Source of the DNA: Pseudomonas viridiflava
GTDB taxonomy: Bacteria > Pseudomonadota > Gammaproteobacteria > Pseudomonadales > Pseudomonadaceae
Direction: 5' to 3'
Assembly: GCF_900583165.1 (NCBI RefSeq)
Contig: NZ_UTKY01000015.1
Span: 1 to 64,000 of the forward strand
DNA: 64,000 nt
Every line of letters begins with the position of its first letter. The first letter of the stretch is position 1. The position numbers and the translations under genes were made by a program. Below the pieces are notes generated by a model that was not told the origin of the DNA, made no database searches, and saw nothing but the letters and a program-made list of their open reading frames with translations. This document shows positions 49,422 through 57,915 of the stretch, piece after piece.

Positions 49422-51028
49422 ACTCGATTTTCCTGCGCATTTATGGCGGCATGTGTGCGGCGCTGATCCTGGTGGCCCTGCTCGGTGTGCTGGCGCTGCA
49501 TCTGCTCAACGAGGTGCGCAGCGGCCAGTACCGCGAGCGCCTGGCCCACGGCACCTTCGCCTTGATGGGCGACAACCTGCAGCCCATGAGCCCCATCGAA
49601 CGCCAGCGTGCCCTGGCGGTGTGGGAGCGTCTGCTGGGCATTCCCCTGGAGTTGCGCACCCTCACCGATGCCCAGCTGGACCTCGGCCAGCGCAACCGCC
49701 TGCAACGCGGCCAGGTGCTGGTGCAGCAGACCGGCCCCCATGCGGCGCGCGTGTTGCGTTTGGTCAGTGAGCGCGAACAACTGGTGCTCACTGGGGAGGT
49801 ACAGCAGATCAGCGAACAACTGGCCCGCGCCACTATCTACCTGCTGGCTGATGAGTTGGTACGTTTCCCGGTGGCCGAGCAACCGCAGCGATTGGCAGAC
49901 ATAAAGGAAGCCAAGGGGTTTGGCTTCGAGATGCACCTGATGACGCTGGACCAGGCGGACATGGATGAAGACCAGCGTCGCCGCGTATCCGAAGGCGACA
50001 CGGTGATGGCCCTGGGCAAGGGCGGTGATTCGATCCGGGTGTTCGCTGGCATGGTCGGCACGCCCTGGGTGCTGGAAATCGGCCCGCTGTTCCAGATGAA
50101 CCCGTACCCGGCGCAATGGTTGATCCTGATCGCGCTGATCGGCCTGACCCTGATTGGCCTGATCGTGTATTTGCTGGTGCGCCAATTGGAGCGCCGCCTC
50201 AAAGGCCTGGAAGCCGCCGCCACGCGCATCGCCAAGGGCAACCTTGAAGTGCGCGTGCCGGCCCGCGGTGCTGACTCCGTGGGGCGCCTGGCTGCTGCGT
50301 TCAATGGCATGGCCGAGCACTTGCAGCAATTGTTGGCGATCCAGCGTGAACTGGTGCGCGCGGTGTCCCACGAGCTGCGCACCCCCGTGGCTCGCCTGCG
50401 CTTTGGCCTGGAGATGATCGGCAGCGCCGCCACCCCCGAAGCCCGGCACAAATATATGGACGGCATGGACAACGATATCCAGGACTTGGACGGCCTGGTG
50501 GACGAAATGCTCACCTACGCCCGCCTGGAGCAGGGCGCGCCGGCGCTGAACTTCCAGCGTGTTGACCTTAATACACTGCTTGACCAGGTGATCGACGAGC
50601 TAGCGCCATTGCGCCCGCAGGTCACGGTAGCCCGAGGTATTTGCCTGTCTTCAGCGCATTGGGATGACGCGTGGGTTGACGCGGAACCGCGCTACTTGCA
50701 CCGCGCCTTGCAAAACCTGGTGAGCAACGCGATGCGGCACGCCCAAGGGCGTGTTTTGATCAGTTATCAAGTGGGGCAGGTGCGCTGTCGCATCGACGTG
50801 GAGGATGACGGGCCCGGCGTGCCGGAAAGTGCCTGGGAGCGCATTTTCACGCCGTTCCTGCGCCTGGACGATAGCCGCACCCGCGCTTCTGGCGGGCATG
50901 GCCTTGGGTTGTCGATTGTGCGGCGGATTGTCCATTGGCATGGCGGGCGAGCGCTGATTGGCAAGAGCAATAATTTGGGTGGCGCATGTTTCAGCTTGAG
51001 TTGGCCCAGGGATCAAGAGAAACCCTGA
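49418..51028 (+). CDS. Sensor histidine kinase (RstB-like)
   Basis: A 536-residue inner-membrane kinase. TM1 is about residues 5-25 and TM2 about 235-258 (LILIALIGLTLIGLIVYLLV), enclosing a periplasmic domain of about 200 residues; then HAMP, the phospho-acceptor His318 in AVSHELRTPVARL, and an ATPase domain (DDGPGVPESAWERIF; GGHGLGLSIV). The GTG at 49418 overlaps the regulator stop (GTGA). It pairs with the upstream regulator, as PA1157-PA1158. Confidence 0.92.
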   Translation: MNSIFLRIYGGMCAALILVALLGVLALHLLNEVRSGQYRERLAHGTFALMGDNLQPMSPIERQRALAVWERLLGIPLELRTLTDAQLDLGQRNRLQRGQVLVQQTGPHAARVLRLVSEREQLVLTGEVQQISEQLARATIYLLADELVRFPVAEQPQRLADIKEAKGFGFEMHLMTLDQADMDEDQRRRVSEGDTVMALGKGGDSIRVFAGMVGTPWVLEIGPLFQMNPYPAQWLILIALIGLTLIGLIVYLLVRQLERRLKGLEAAATRIAKGNLEVRVPARGADSVGRLAAAFNGMAEHLQQLLAIQRELVRAVSHELRTPVARLRFGLEMIGSAATPEARHKYMDGMDNDIQDLDGLVDEMLTYARLEQGAPALNFQRVDLNTLLDQVIDELAPLRPQVTVARGICLSSAHWDDAWVDAEPRYLHRALQNLVSNAMRHAQGRVLISYQVGQVRCRIDVEDDGPGVPESAWERIFTPFLRLDDSRTRASGGHGLGLSIVRRIVHWHGGRALIGKSNNLGGACFSLSWPRDQEKP

Positions 51029-51032
51029 CACC

Positions 51033-51121
51033 GCTATCGCAGGCAAGCCAGCTCCCACATTGGACTGCATTTCAACATTGGAATGCGGTCCAATGTGGGA
51101 GGGGGCTTGCCCCCGATAGTG
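51033..51121. repeat. Two unlike REPs in mixed pair
   Basis: A copy of the second subfamily (CGCTATCGCAGGCAAGCCAGCTCCCACA, two segments, 51033-51059) is followed by a single main-family REP (TGTGGGAGGGGGCTTGCCCC..., 51094-51121). They are in opposite orientation but from different subfamilies, and occupy the gap between the sensor kinase and the convergent phosphopantetheinyl transferase gene. Confidence 0.8.
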
Positions 51122-51126
51122 GTAGT

Positions 51127-51843
51127 TCAGGCGCTGATGGCCACCAGGCTCAACAACTGCCCATCCGCCACCGCAAACTGCCCCGTCAACTCTGTGCCAT
51201 GGCACCACTCATCCGACAAATCGCTCAGCAACCGTAGCCTTACATGCCCGGCCTCAGACCACTCCACTACCTCCGCATGCTCAAAATAGAAGCGCTTGAG
51301 CACGATCGGATAAAGCGCCTTGAACAAACTCTCCTTGACCGAAAACGTCAGTGTCACCAATAAGGCGATCTGCTCGCGGGGCATCAACGCCATGCGCTGC
51401 ATTTCATCAGCGGTCAGGATTTCCCCGGCCAGCCGCTCGGCCCGTTCCAGGCTCAGCACATTCTCCAAATCCATCCCCAGCCCGCGCCACTGCGCTTTGT
51501 GCCCGACAATCGCCGCTGCGTGCCCGGTGCTGTGGGTAATGGACCCGCTGATATGCCCCGGCCAAACGGGTGCACGGTCTTCGCCGATGGCCGGGATGCA
51601 ATTAAGTTGATCAAGCTGTTGCAGTGCGGCGCGGGCGCACAGGCGCCCGGCCAGGAACTCCGCCTGACGCTTGGCCACCGAACGCTGGATGCTTGCCGGT
51701 GGCGGTACCGCGCAACGCTGGAAGTCACCCGCCGTTAATAAGGTCGGGTCGAAGCGGGTGCTGAGAAACACCGTGCCCGGCAAGGGGTCGGGCAACGGCC
51801 AGTGGGCGTCGAGTGGGGTGCAGCAAGCGGGTAGGGGATTCAT
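51127..51843 (-). CDS. pcpS: 4'-phosphopantetheinyl transferase (EntD/PcpS type)
   Basis: Transfers phosphopantetheine from CoA to carrier proteins of fatty-acid, siderophore or polyketide synthesis; 238 residues. GMDLENVLSLERAERLAGEI carries the metal-binding Asp, and TFSVKESLFKALYPI the second signature with the catalytic Glu and Lys. In P. aeruginosa the single enzyme PcpS serves both primary and secondary metabolism, and this gene is at the matching place (PA1165 region). Its stop lies six bases after a REP element. Divergent from phoP. Confidence 0.88.
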   Translation of the reverse strand: MNPLPACCTPLDAHWPLPDPLPGTVFLSTRFDPTLLTAGDFQRCAVPPPASIQRSVAKRQAEFLAGRLCARAALQQLDQLNCIPAIGEDRAPVWPGHISGSITHSTGHAAAIVGHKAQWRGLGMDLENVLSLERAERLAGEILTADEMQRMALMPREQIALLVTLTFSVKESLFKALYPIVLKRFYFEHAEVVEWSEAGHVRLRLLSDLSDEWCHGTELTGQFAVADGQLLSLVAISA

Positions 51844-51910
51844 GGACGGTATTTTGCCCCGTTGCTGTGCGCCAGCATAGCCTGGCGTTGTTAGCGTGGG
51901 GCTTGCGCCT

Positions 51911-51927
51911 GTTCAGCAGAAGTTCAG
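51911..51927 (+). promoter_or_regulatory. PhoP box upstream of phoPQ
   Basis: GTTCAG-CAGAA-GTTCAG is a perfect direct repeat with 11-base spacing, the form described for Pseudomonas PhoP sites. It is 77 bases before the phoP ATG; TATGAT at 51960-51965 may be the -10 box. It suggests autoregulation. Confidence 0.7.
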
Positions 51928-52003
51928 GGGTGTTTGCGTACGCTGGGCGTCAGGGCCGCTATGATATCCCTCGGTCGGACCCTGATTTGTTTTGGAGAAC
52001 CTT

Positions 52004-52681
52004 ATGAAATTGCTGGTGGTGGAGGATGAGGCGCTGCTGCGTCATCACCTGTTTACCCGCCTGACCGACAGCGGGCATGTGGTCGAGGCCGTGGCCAATG
52101 CCGAAGAGGCCCTGTACCAGACCGGTCAATTCAACCACGACCTGGCGATCATCGACCTGGGCCTGCCCGGCATGGGCGGGCTGGACCTGATCCGCCAACT
52201 GCGCACCCAGGCCAAGACATTCCCGATTTTGATCCTCACCGCACGCGGCAACTGGCAGGACAAAGTCGAAGGCCTGGCCGCCGGCGCCGACGATTACGTG
52301 GTCAAACCGTTCCAGTTCGAAGAGCTGGAGGCGCGGATGAACGCGCTGCTGCGCCGTTCCAGCGGGTTTACCCAATCGACCATCGTCGCCGGGCCGTTGC
52401 TGCTGGACCTCAATCGCAAGCAAGCCTCCCTCGATGAACAACCGCTAGCACTGACCGCCTACGAATACCGCATCCTCGAATACCTGATGCGCCATCATCA
52501 GCAAGTGGTCGCCAAGGATCGCTTGATGGAACAGCTCTATCCCGATGACGACGAGCGCGACCCGAATGTCATCGAAGTGTTGGTCGGCCGTCTGCGCCGT
52601 AAGCTGGAAGGCCCTGCCGGGTTCAAACCGATCGACACCGTGCGTGGCCTGGGCTACCTGTTCAATGAGCGCTGCCGTTGA
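52004..52681 (+). CDS. phoP: Response regulator PhoP
   Basis: An OmpR-family regulator of low Mg2+ and cationic-peptide responses, 225 residues like the P. aeruginosa protein. The receiver phospho-acceptor is Asp51 in AIIDLGLPGMGGLDL; the C-terminal winged helix contains VIEVLVGRLRRKLEG. The ATG at 52004 follows TTGGAGAACCTT. It overlaps phoQ by four bases. The oprH gene that precedes phoP in P. aeruginosa is not present here. Confidence 0.94.
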   Translation: MKLLVVEDEALLRHHLFTRLTDSGHVVEAVANAEEALYQTGQFNHDLAIIDLGLPGMGGLDLIRQLRTQAKTFPILILTARGNWQDKVEGLAAGADDYVVKPFQFEELEARMNALLRRSSGFTQSTIVAGPLLLDLNRKQASLDEQPLALTAYEYRILEYLMRHHQQVVAKDRLMEQLYPDDDERDPNVIEVLVGRLRRKLEGPAGFKPIDTVRGLGYLFNERCR

Positions 52682-54024
52682 TTCGCTCGCTACGCGTGCG
52701 CTTGATGCTGGCGGCCGCCACCCTGGCCGTGCTGTTTATGCTCGGCCTGTTGCCGGCGATGCAAGGCGCCTTCAGCCTGGCGTTGCAGGATTCCATTGAG
52801 CAGCGGTTGGCGTCGGACGTCACCACGCTGATTTCCGCCGCACGTGTGGAAAACAATCGCCTGCTGATGCCCGCGCAGTTGCCGGACGAACGTTTCAACC
52901 TCACCGACAGCCGACTACTCGGCTATATCTACGACCGCGAGGGCCATCTGGTGTGGCGCTCGCGGGCAACCAAAGAAGAAAACATCAACTACAAACCGCG
53001 TTACGACGGGCGCGGCAATGAGTTCGCACGGATTCGCGAGGCGAACGGCCAGGAGTTCTTCGTCTATGACGTCGAGGTCAAGCTACTGGGAGGCAAGAGT
53101 GCGGCGTTCAGTATTGTTGCCCTGCAACCGGTGCGCGAATACCAACTGACCCTCGAAGGCTTGCGCGAGAACCTCTACCTGGGCTTCGGCGCGGCTTTGC
53201 TGGTGCTGCTGACCTTGCTGTGGCTGGGCCTGACCTGGGGCCTGCAAGCCCTGCGACGCCTGAGCCAGGAGCTGGACCAGATCGAAGGCGGTACCCGCGA
53301 AAGCCTGACTGAAGAACACCCCCGCGAACTGTTGCGCCTCACAGGCTCCCTTAACCGTCTGTTGGCCAGTGAGCGCGAGCAACGGGCGCGCTACCGCGAT
53401 TCCCTCGACGACCTGGCTCACAGCCTGAAAACGCCACTCGCTGTGCTGCAAGGCGTCAGCGAAGACATGGCCCAGCGCCCTGAAGACCGCGACCAGGCGT
53501 GGGTGCTGCAATCGCAGATCGAGCGCATGAGCCAGCAGATCGGTTACCAGTTGCAACGTGCCAGCCTGCGCAAAAGCGGCCTGGTGCGTCATCAGGTACG
53601 CCTGGAGCCGGTGCTGCAAAGCCTGTGCGACACGCTGGACAAGGTTTACCGCGACAAGCGCGTCACCGTGACCTTTGAATTGCCGCCTGAATGCGATGTG
53701 CCTATCGAGAAGGGCGCCTTGCTGGAAATGCTCGGTAACCTGTTGGAAAACGCCTATCGCCTGTGCCTGAGCGAGGTTCGCATCAGCTTGAGTGAAAGCC
53801 TGGAAGGTAGTGAGCTGTGTATTGAAGATGACGGCCCGGGTGTACCGTCGGACCAGCGTGCGCGCATTCTGCAAAGGGGCGAGCGGTTGGATCGCCAGCA
53901 TCCGGGGCAGGGCATCGGGCTGGCGGTGGTCAAGGACATCATTCAAAGCTACGGGGCGCGGCTGACCTTGGGGGATTCGCCGTTGGGTGGGGCGGCGTTC
54001 AAGATTCACTTTCCGGCTTTGTGA
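52678..54024 (+). CDS. phoQ: Sensor histidine kinase PhoQ
   Basis: A 448-residue inner-membrane kinase that senses divalent cations and antimicrobial peptides in the periplasm. TM1 is about residues 8-30, the PAS-like sensor is about 35-160, TM2 about 165-190 (LYLGFGAALLVLLTLLWLGL). The phospho-acceptor His248 lies in DDLAHSLKTPLAVLQ; ATPase motifs are EDDGPGVP and GQGIGLAVV. The start codon is TTG at 52678, overlapping the phoP stop (TTGA), with no alternative ATG nearby. Confidence 0.93.
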   Translation: MIRSLRVRLMLAAATLAVLFMLGLLPAMQGAFSLALQDSIEQRLASDVTTLISAARVENNRLLMPAQLPDERFNLTDSRLLGYIYDREGHLVWRSRATKEENINYKPRYDGRGNEFARIREANGQEFFVYDVEVKLLGGKSAAFSIVALQPVREYQLTLEGLRENLYLGFGAALLVLLTLLWLGLTWGLQALRRLSQELDQIEGGTRESLTEEHPRELLRLTGSLNRLLASEREQRARYRDSLDDLAHSLKTPLAVLQGVSEDMAQRPEDRDQAWVLQSQIERMSQQIGYQLQRASLRKSGLVRHQVRLEPVLQSLCDTLDKVYRDKRVTVTFELPPECDVPIEKGALLEMLGNLLENAYRLCLSEVRISLSESLEGSELCIEDDGPGVPSDQRARILQRGERLDRQHPGQGIGLAVVKDIIQSYGARLTLGDSPLGGAAFKIHFPAL

Positions 54025-54038
54025 TCGCTATTGACTGA

Positions 54039-54129
54039 ACTGGCCTCATCGGGGGCAAGCCCCCTCCCACACTTGAAGGCATTCACAAATCAAAAATGTG
54101 GGAGGGGGCTTGCCCCCGATGAGGCCAGT
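54039..54129. repeat. REPIN in inverted arrangement
   Basis: Two REPs with their conserved ends facing inwards (CCCTCCCACA...TGTGGGAGGG), opposite to the other REPINs. The outer 33 bases of each side (54039-54071 and 54097-54129, ending ACTGGCCTCATC/GATGAGGCCAGT) are a perfect inverted repeat. It sits between the convergent phoQ and AraC genes and could end both transcripts. Confidence 0.9.
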
Positions 54130-54144
54130 ACTACCACCACACCT

Positions 54145-55143
54145 CTAACTGTCTTGGGCCCGATATGCCCCCGGCGTCACCCCCGTCCACTTCTTGAACG
54201 CCCGATGAAACGCCGACGGTTCCGAAAACCCCAACTGCTCGGCAATCTCCTGCAACGACAAATTCCCTCGCCCCAAATGATAGATGGCGATGTCCCGCCG
54301 CAGCTCGTCCTTGAGTGCTTGAAAACTGCTGCCTTCCTCCCGCAAGTGCCGACGCAGGGTCTGCGGGCTGATGTGCAGGTGCTGGGCGACAGCCTCCAGA
54401 TCGGGCCAGGGCGTACGGTCACGGCTTAATAGGCGACGCAATTGGCTGCTTAAACTGTCGCCTTCATCCGGTCGGGCCAGCAGGTCGGCGGGAGAGCGTT
54501 GCAGAAAGTGCTTCAGCGTGCGCTCGTCCTGCAGCAGCGGCAGGCTCAGGTAGCGGGCGGGGAACACCAGGCTGCTGTTCGGTGCGCCGAACACCTGGGG
54601 GCAGGGGAACAACAAGTCATATTCACCGGCATGGGCCGGCATCGGGTAACTGAATGTCGCTTGGTGCAAACGAATCCGCTGGCCGATCAGCCAACTGCCG
54701 AGGCGATGCCAGATTACTAGCAGGCATTCGCTGAGAAAATGATCCGGGTCCCAGAGTTGTGAGTCGTCCAGGCTCAATCGGGCCATATCGCCCTCTCTTG
54801 TCAGCTGCCAGCGCGGACCCTGTGGGAATAAGCTATAAAACAATAAGCCGCGTTCCAGAGCCTTCTCTAGGGTGCGGCAGTGGATTAGCGCGTGGCACAT
54901 CATGGCGAAGGTGCCACGCTTGCTCTGGGCCTCGGCAAAGCCCAGGTATTCATCGTCGAGTGCCAACCAGAGCATTTGCAGCAGCCGGGTAAATTGCTCC
55001 GGTGCGATGCGGGCGCGGGGTTCGGACAACAGTTCCGGGGTGAGCCCCAGCTGTTGTAGCAAGCCCGAATAGTCATAGCCGGCCCGACGCGCACCGCCGA
55101 GGGCGGCCCGAGCGTAGTGGCTGGCGATGGTACGTTCACGCAT
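54145..55143 (-). CDS. AraC-family transcriptional regulator
   Basis: A 332-residue regulator. Residues about 20-210 match the arabinose-binding-like AraC sensor domain (HALIHCRTLEKALERGLLFY). The C-terminal HTH pair is AVAQHLHISPQTLRRHLREE and EIAEQLGFSEPSAFHRAFK. The ATG at 55143 gives MRERTIASHYARAAL. It is divergent from dctA with 339 bases between and corresponds to PA1182. Whether it regulates dctA is unproven. Confidence 0.88.
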   Translation of the reverse strand: MRERTIASHYARAALGGARRAGYDYSGLLQQLGLTPELLSEPRARIAPEQFTRLLQMLWLALDDEYLGFAEAQSKRGTFAMMCHALIHCRTLEKALERGLLFYSLFPQGPRWQLTREGDMARLSLDDSQLWDPDHFLSECLLVIWHRLGSWLIGQRIRLHQATFSYPMPAHAGEYDLLFPCPQVFGAPNSSLVFPARYLSLPLLQDERTLKHFLQRSPADLLARPDEGDSLSSQLRRLLSRDRTPWPDLEAVAQHLHISPQTLRRHLREEGSSFQALKDELRRDIAIYHLGRGNLSLQEIAEQLGFSEPSAFHRAFKKWTGVTPGAYRAQDS

Positions 55144-55199
55144 GCGGGGCCCTCGTCCATGGAGTGGCGGATGGTAGTCACCCCTCGATAGGGCGACAA

Positions 55200-55254
55200 G
55201 GCGGATATCCGCCAAATTGTAGGACGGGATTGGGCGAGTCGGCGGAAAACCGCC
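55200..55254 (+). promoter_or_regulatory. Paired GGCGGNNNNCCGCC palindromes upstream of dctA
   Basis: Two perfect 14-base palindromes, GGCGGATATCCGCC (55200-55213) and GGCGGAAAACCGCC (55241-55254), are 41 bases apart (about four turns), 79-133 bases before the dctA sigma-54 promoter. This is the layout of upstream activator sites for an enhancer-binding protein such as DctD. The assignment to DctD is inference. Confidence 0.65.
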
Positions 55255-55332
55255 ACCTAATTTGGGCGATTGAATGTTGGCAAAAAACCTCAGAGCCTGA
55301 TGTCTAAAGGCCTCCAGGGCTTTTCAGCAAAG

Positions 55333-55347
55333 TGGCACGGCGTTTGC
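55333..55347 (+). promoter_or_regulatory. Sigma-54 promoter of dctA
   Basis: TGGCACG-GCGT-TTGC is a perfect match to the RpoN consensus. The predicted start near 55359 gives a leader of about 124 bases, which contains a CA-type motif AACAACAA at 55389-55396 and a CCCTCC/GGAGGG hairpin near 55399-55416. Confidence 0.9.
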
Positions 55348-55482
55348 GATATAGATTACAGCGCAGGCTTGGCCCTACAGGCTTCGCAAACAACAAATCC
55401 CTCCAGTGCAGGAGGGTTCGCAATTCAAGTGTCGTGGGCAATGGCGGATCTTTGCCACACGGGACGATTGAGGAATTTTGCA

Positions 55483-56814
55483 ATGACGACTCGTCAGCCA
55501 ATCTACAAATCCCTGTATTTCCAGGTGATCGTTGCAATCGTAATCGGCATTCTGCTCGGTCACTTCTACCCGCAGACCGGCGTGGCCCTCAAGCCGCTGG
55601 GTGACGGGTTTATCAAACTGATCAAAATGGTCATCGCCCCGATCATCTTCTGCACCGTTGTCAGCGGTATCGCTGGCATGCAAAGCATGAAATCGGTTGG
55701 CAAAACCGGCGGCTACGCGCTGCTGTACTTCGAAATCGTTTCTACTGTCGCGCTGCTGATCGGCCTGATCGTGGTCAACGTTGTGCAACCGGGCGCCGGC
55801 ATGCACATCGACGTAGCCACCCTGGACGCCTCCAAAGTCGCGGCCTACGTGACTGCCGGTAAAGACCAGAGCATCGTTGGCTTTATCCTCAACGTTATCC
55901 CGAACACCATCGTCGGCGCTTTCGCCAACGGCGACATCCTGCAAGTGCTGATGTTCTCGGTGATCTTCGGTTTCGCCCTGCACCGCCTGGGTGCCTACGG
56001 CAAGCCGGTACTGGACTTCATCGATCGCTTTGCCCACGTGATGTTCAACATCATCAACATGATCATGAAGCTCGCGCCAATCGGTGCCCTGGGCGCCATG
56101 GCGTTCACCATCGGCGCCTACGGTGTAGGTTCGCTGGTGCAACTGGGCCAGTTGATGATCTGCTTCTACATCACCTGCCTGCTGTTCGTACTGGTGGTGT
56201 TGGGTGGTATCTGCCGCGCTCACGGCTTCAGCGTGATCAAGCTGATCCGCTACATCCGTGAAGAGCTGCTGATTGTTCTGGGTACTTCCTCCTCCGAATC
56301 TGCACTGCCACGCATGCTGATCAAGATGGAGCGTCTGGGCGCGAAGAAATCCGTAGTAGGCCTGGTGATTCCAACCGGCTACTCCTTCAACCTCGACGGT
56401 ACTTCGATCTACCTGACCATGGCTGCCGTGTTCATCGCTCAGGCGACCGACACCCACATGGACATCACCCACCAGATCACTCTGCTGCTGGTGCTGCTGC
56501 TGTCCTCCAAAGGCGCTGCAGGCGTGACCGGTTCGGGCTTCATCGTACTGGCTGCTACCCTGTCGGCCGTAGGTCACCTGCCGGTTGCCGGCTTGGCCCT
56601 GATCCTGGGCATCGACCGCTTCATGTCCGAAGCCCGCGCACTGACCAACCTGGTGGGTAACGCGGTTGCCACCATCGTTGTGGCCAAGTGGGTCAAGGAA
56701 CTGGACACCGATAAGCTGCAAAGCGAGCTGGCGTCCGGCGGTACTGGTATCTCGGAAACCCGCGAAATCGACGACCTGGGTGTGGCTGAAGGCCCTGCGC
56801 CGTCGGTGAAGTAA
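55483..56814 (+). CDS. dctA: C4-dicarboxylate:proton/sodium symporter DctA
   Basis: Inner-membrane importer of succinate, fumarate and malate, 443 residues, DAACS family. Conserved transport motifs include [34 protein letters not shown] (Ser-rich hairpin), [19 protein letters not shown] and [19 protein letters not shown]. The ATG at 55483 follows GAGGAATTTTGCA. Codons upstream of it are excluded by the sigma-54 promoter. It probably needs RpoN and an enhancer-binding protein, and may be under Crc/Hfq control. Confidence 0.96.
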   Translation: MTTRQPIYKSLYFQVIVAIVIGILLGHFYPQTGVALKPLGDGFIKLIKMVIAPIIFCTVVSGIAGMQSMKSVGKTGGYALLYFEIVSTVALLIGLIVVNVVQPGAGMHIDVATLDASKVAAYVTAGKDQSIVGFILNVIPNTIVGAFANGDILQVLMFSVIFGFALHRLGAYGKPVLDFIDRFAHVMFNIINMIMKLAPIGALGAMAFTIGAYGVGSLVQLGQLMICFYITCLLFVLVVLGGICRAHGFSVIKLIRYIREELLIVLGTSSSESALPRMLIKMERLGAKKSVVGLVIPTGYSFNLDGTSIYLTMAAVFIAQATDTHMDITHQITLLLVLLLSSKGAAGVTGSGFIVLAATLSAVGHLPVAGLALILGIDRFMSEARALTNLVGNAVATIVVAKWVKELDTDKLQSELASGGTGISETREIDDLGVAEGPAPSVK

Positions 56815-56850
56815 TACGCTAATGGCGTGAATTGACGCCCAAGCGACTCC

Positions 56851-56881
56851 ACAAACGCCCCGACTTGTTCGGGGCGTTTGC
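56851..56881 (+). terminator. Terminator after dctA
   Basis: ACAAACGCCCCGA and TCGGGGCGTTTG form a tight stem around CTTGT. The T-run is short (TTTG). Confidence 0.75.
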
Positions 56882-56961
56882 GTTTGTGGCGGGCAACGTG
56901 GAATTCTTTTGCTTTAGGGTCAGTCGAACCGTCATTCGTTTTAACGCTTGCGAGAGGTGAT

Positions 56962-57915
56962 ATGGACAGTGTGGATCTGAACGTCCTGCGCAGCGTGCTG
57001 CAATGGCGCCGTGCCGGGCAGCGAGTGGTGTTGTACAGCGTGGTCCAGACCTGGGGCAGCGCGCCGCGCCCGCCGGGGGCGATGCTGGCACTGCGTGGCG
57101 ATGGGGTGGTGATCGGTTCGGTGTCGGGGGGGTGCATCGAGGATGACTTGATCGCCCGGCTTCAAGACGGCCGGTTGCCTGAAGACGGGCCGCCGGTGCA
57201 ACTGGTGACCTACGGCGTGACTCGCGATGAGGCGGCGCGGTTTGGCCTGCCGTGCGGCGGTACCCTGCGCCTGACAGAAGAACGAGTCGACGATTGGGAC
57301 TGGGTAGCGCAATTGCTCGAACGCTGTGAAGACCATCAGATCGTCGCGCGTGAATTGGACCTGGCCAGCGGCACAGTCACGTTAAGTGCAGCCAGTAAAA
57401 CCGATGTGGTCACCTTCGACGGCGAACGCCTGCGGGCTATCTATGGGCCGCGCTGGCGCCTGCTATTGATCGGTGCCGGGCAGTTGTCACGTTATGTGGC
57501 AGAAATGGCGCGCTTGCTGGATTTCGAAGTGTTGATCTGCGACCCGCGTGAAGAGTTCGTCTACGGCTGGGAAGAGCAGCATGGCCGGTTTGTGCCGGGC
57601 ATGCCTGACGAGGCCGTGCTGAATATCCAGACCGACGAGCGCACGGCCATCGTCTGCCTCACCCATGACCCGCGTCTGGATGATATGGCGTTGCTGACGG
57701 CGTTGAATTCGTCGGCGTTCTACATCGGCGCGCTGGGTTCGCGGGTTAACAGTCAGAAGCGCCGGGAAACCCTGGCAGCGCTGGAGTTGTCGCCGCAAGC
57801 GATTGCGCGTTTGCATGGGCCGATTGGTTTGCATATCGGCAGCCATACACCGGCTGAAATTGCGTTGTCGTTGATGGCGGAAATTGTTGCGATCAAAAAT
57901 GGTGTGGCGCAGTGA
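56962..57915 (+). CDS. XdhC-family protein
   Basis: A 317-residue protein of the XdhC/CoxI family, which binds molybdenum cofactor, aids its sulphuration and inserts it into xanthine-dehydrogenase-type enzymes. The N-terminal motif VVQTWGSAPRPPGAML and SVSGGCIEDDL with its Cys are conserved; the C-terminal half is Rossmann-like (LLLIGAGQLSRYVAEMARLL; YIGALGSRVNSQKRRE). The ATG at 56962 follows GCGAGAGGTGAT. It overlaps the next gene by four bases. No molybdenum hydroxylase subunit gene lies in the window. Confidence 0.88.
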   Translation: MDSVDLNVLRSVLQWRRAGQRVVLYSVVQTWGSAPRPPGAMLALRGDGVVIGSVSGGCIEDDLIARLQDGRLPEDGPPVQLVTYGVTRDEAARFGLPCGGTLRLTEERVDDWDWVAQLLERCEDHQIVARELDLASGTVTLSAASKTDVVTFDGERLRAIYGPRWRLLLIGAGQLSRYVAEMARLLDFEVLICDPREEFVYGWEEQHGRFVPGMPDEAVLNIQTDERTAIVCLTHDPRLDDMALLTALNSSAFYIGALGSRVNSQKRRETLAALELSPQAIARLHGPIGLHIGSHTPAEIALSLMAEIVAIKNGVAQ

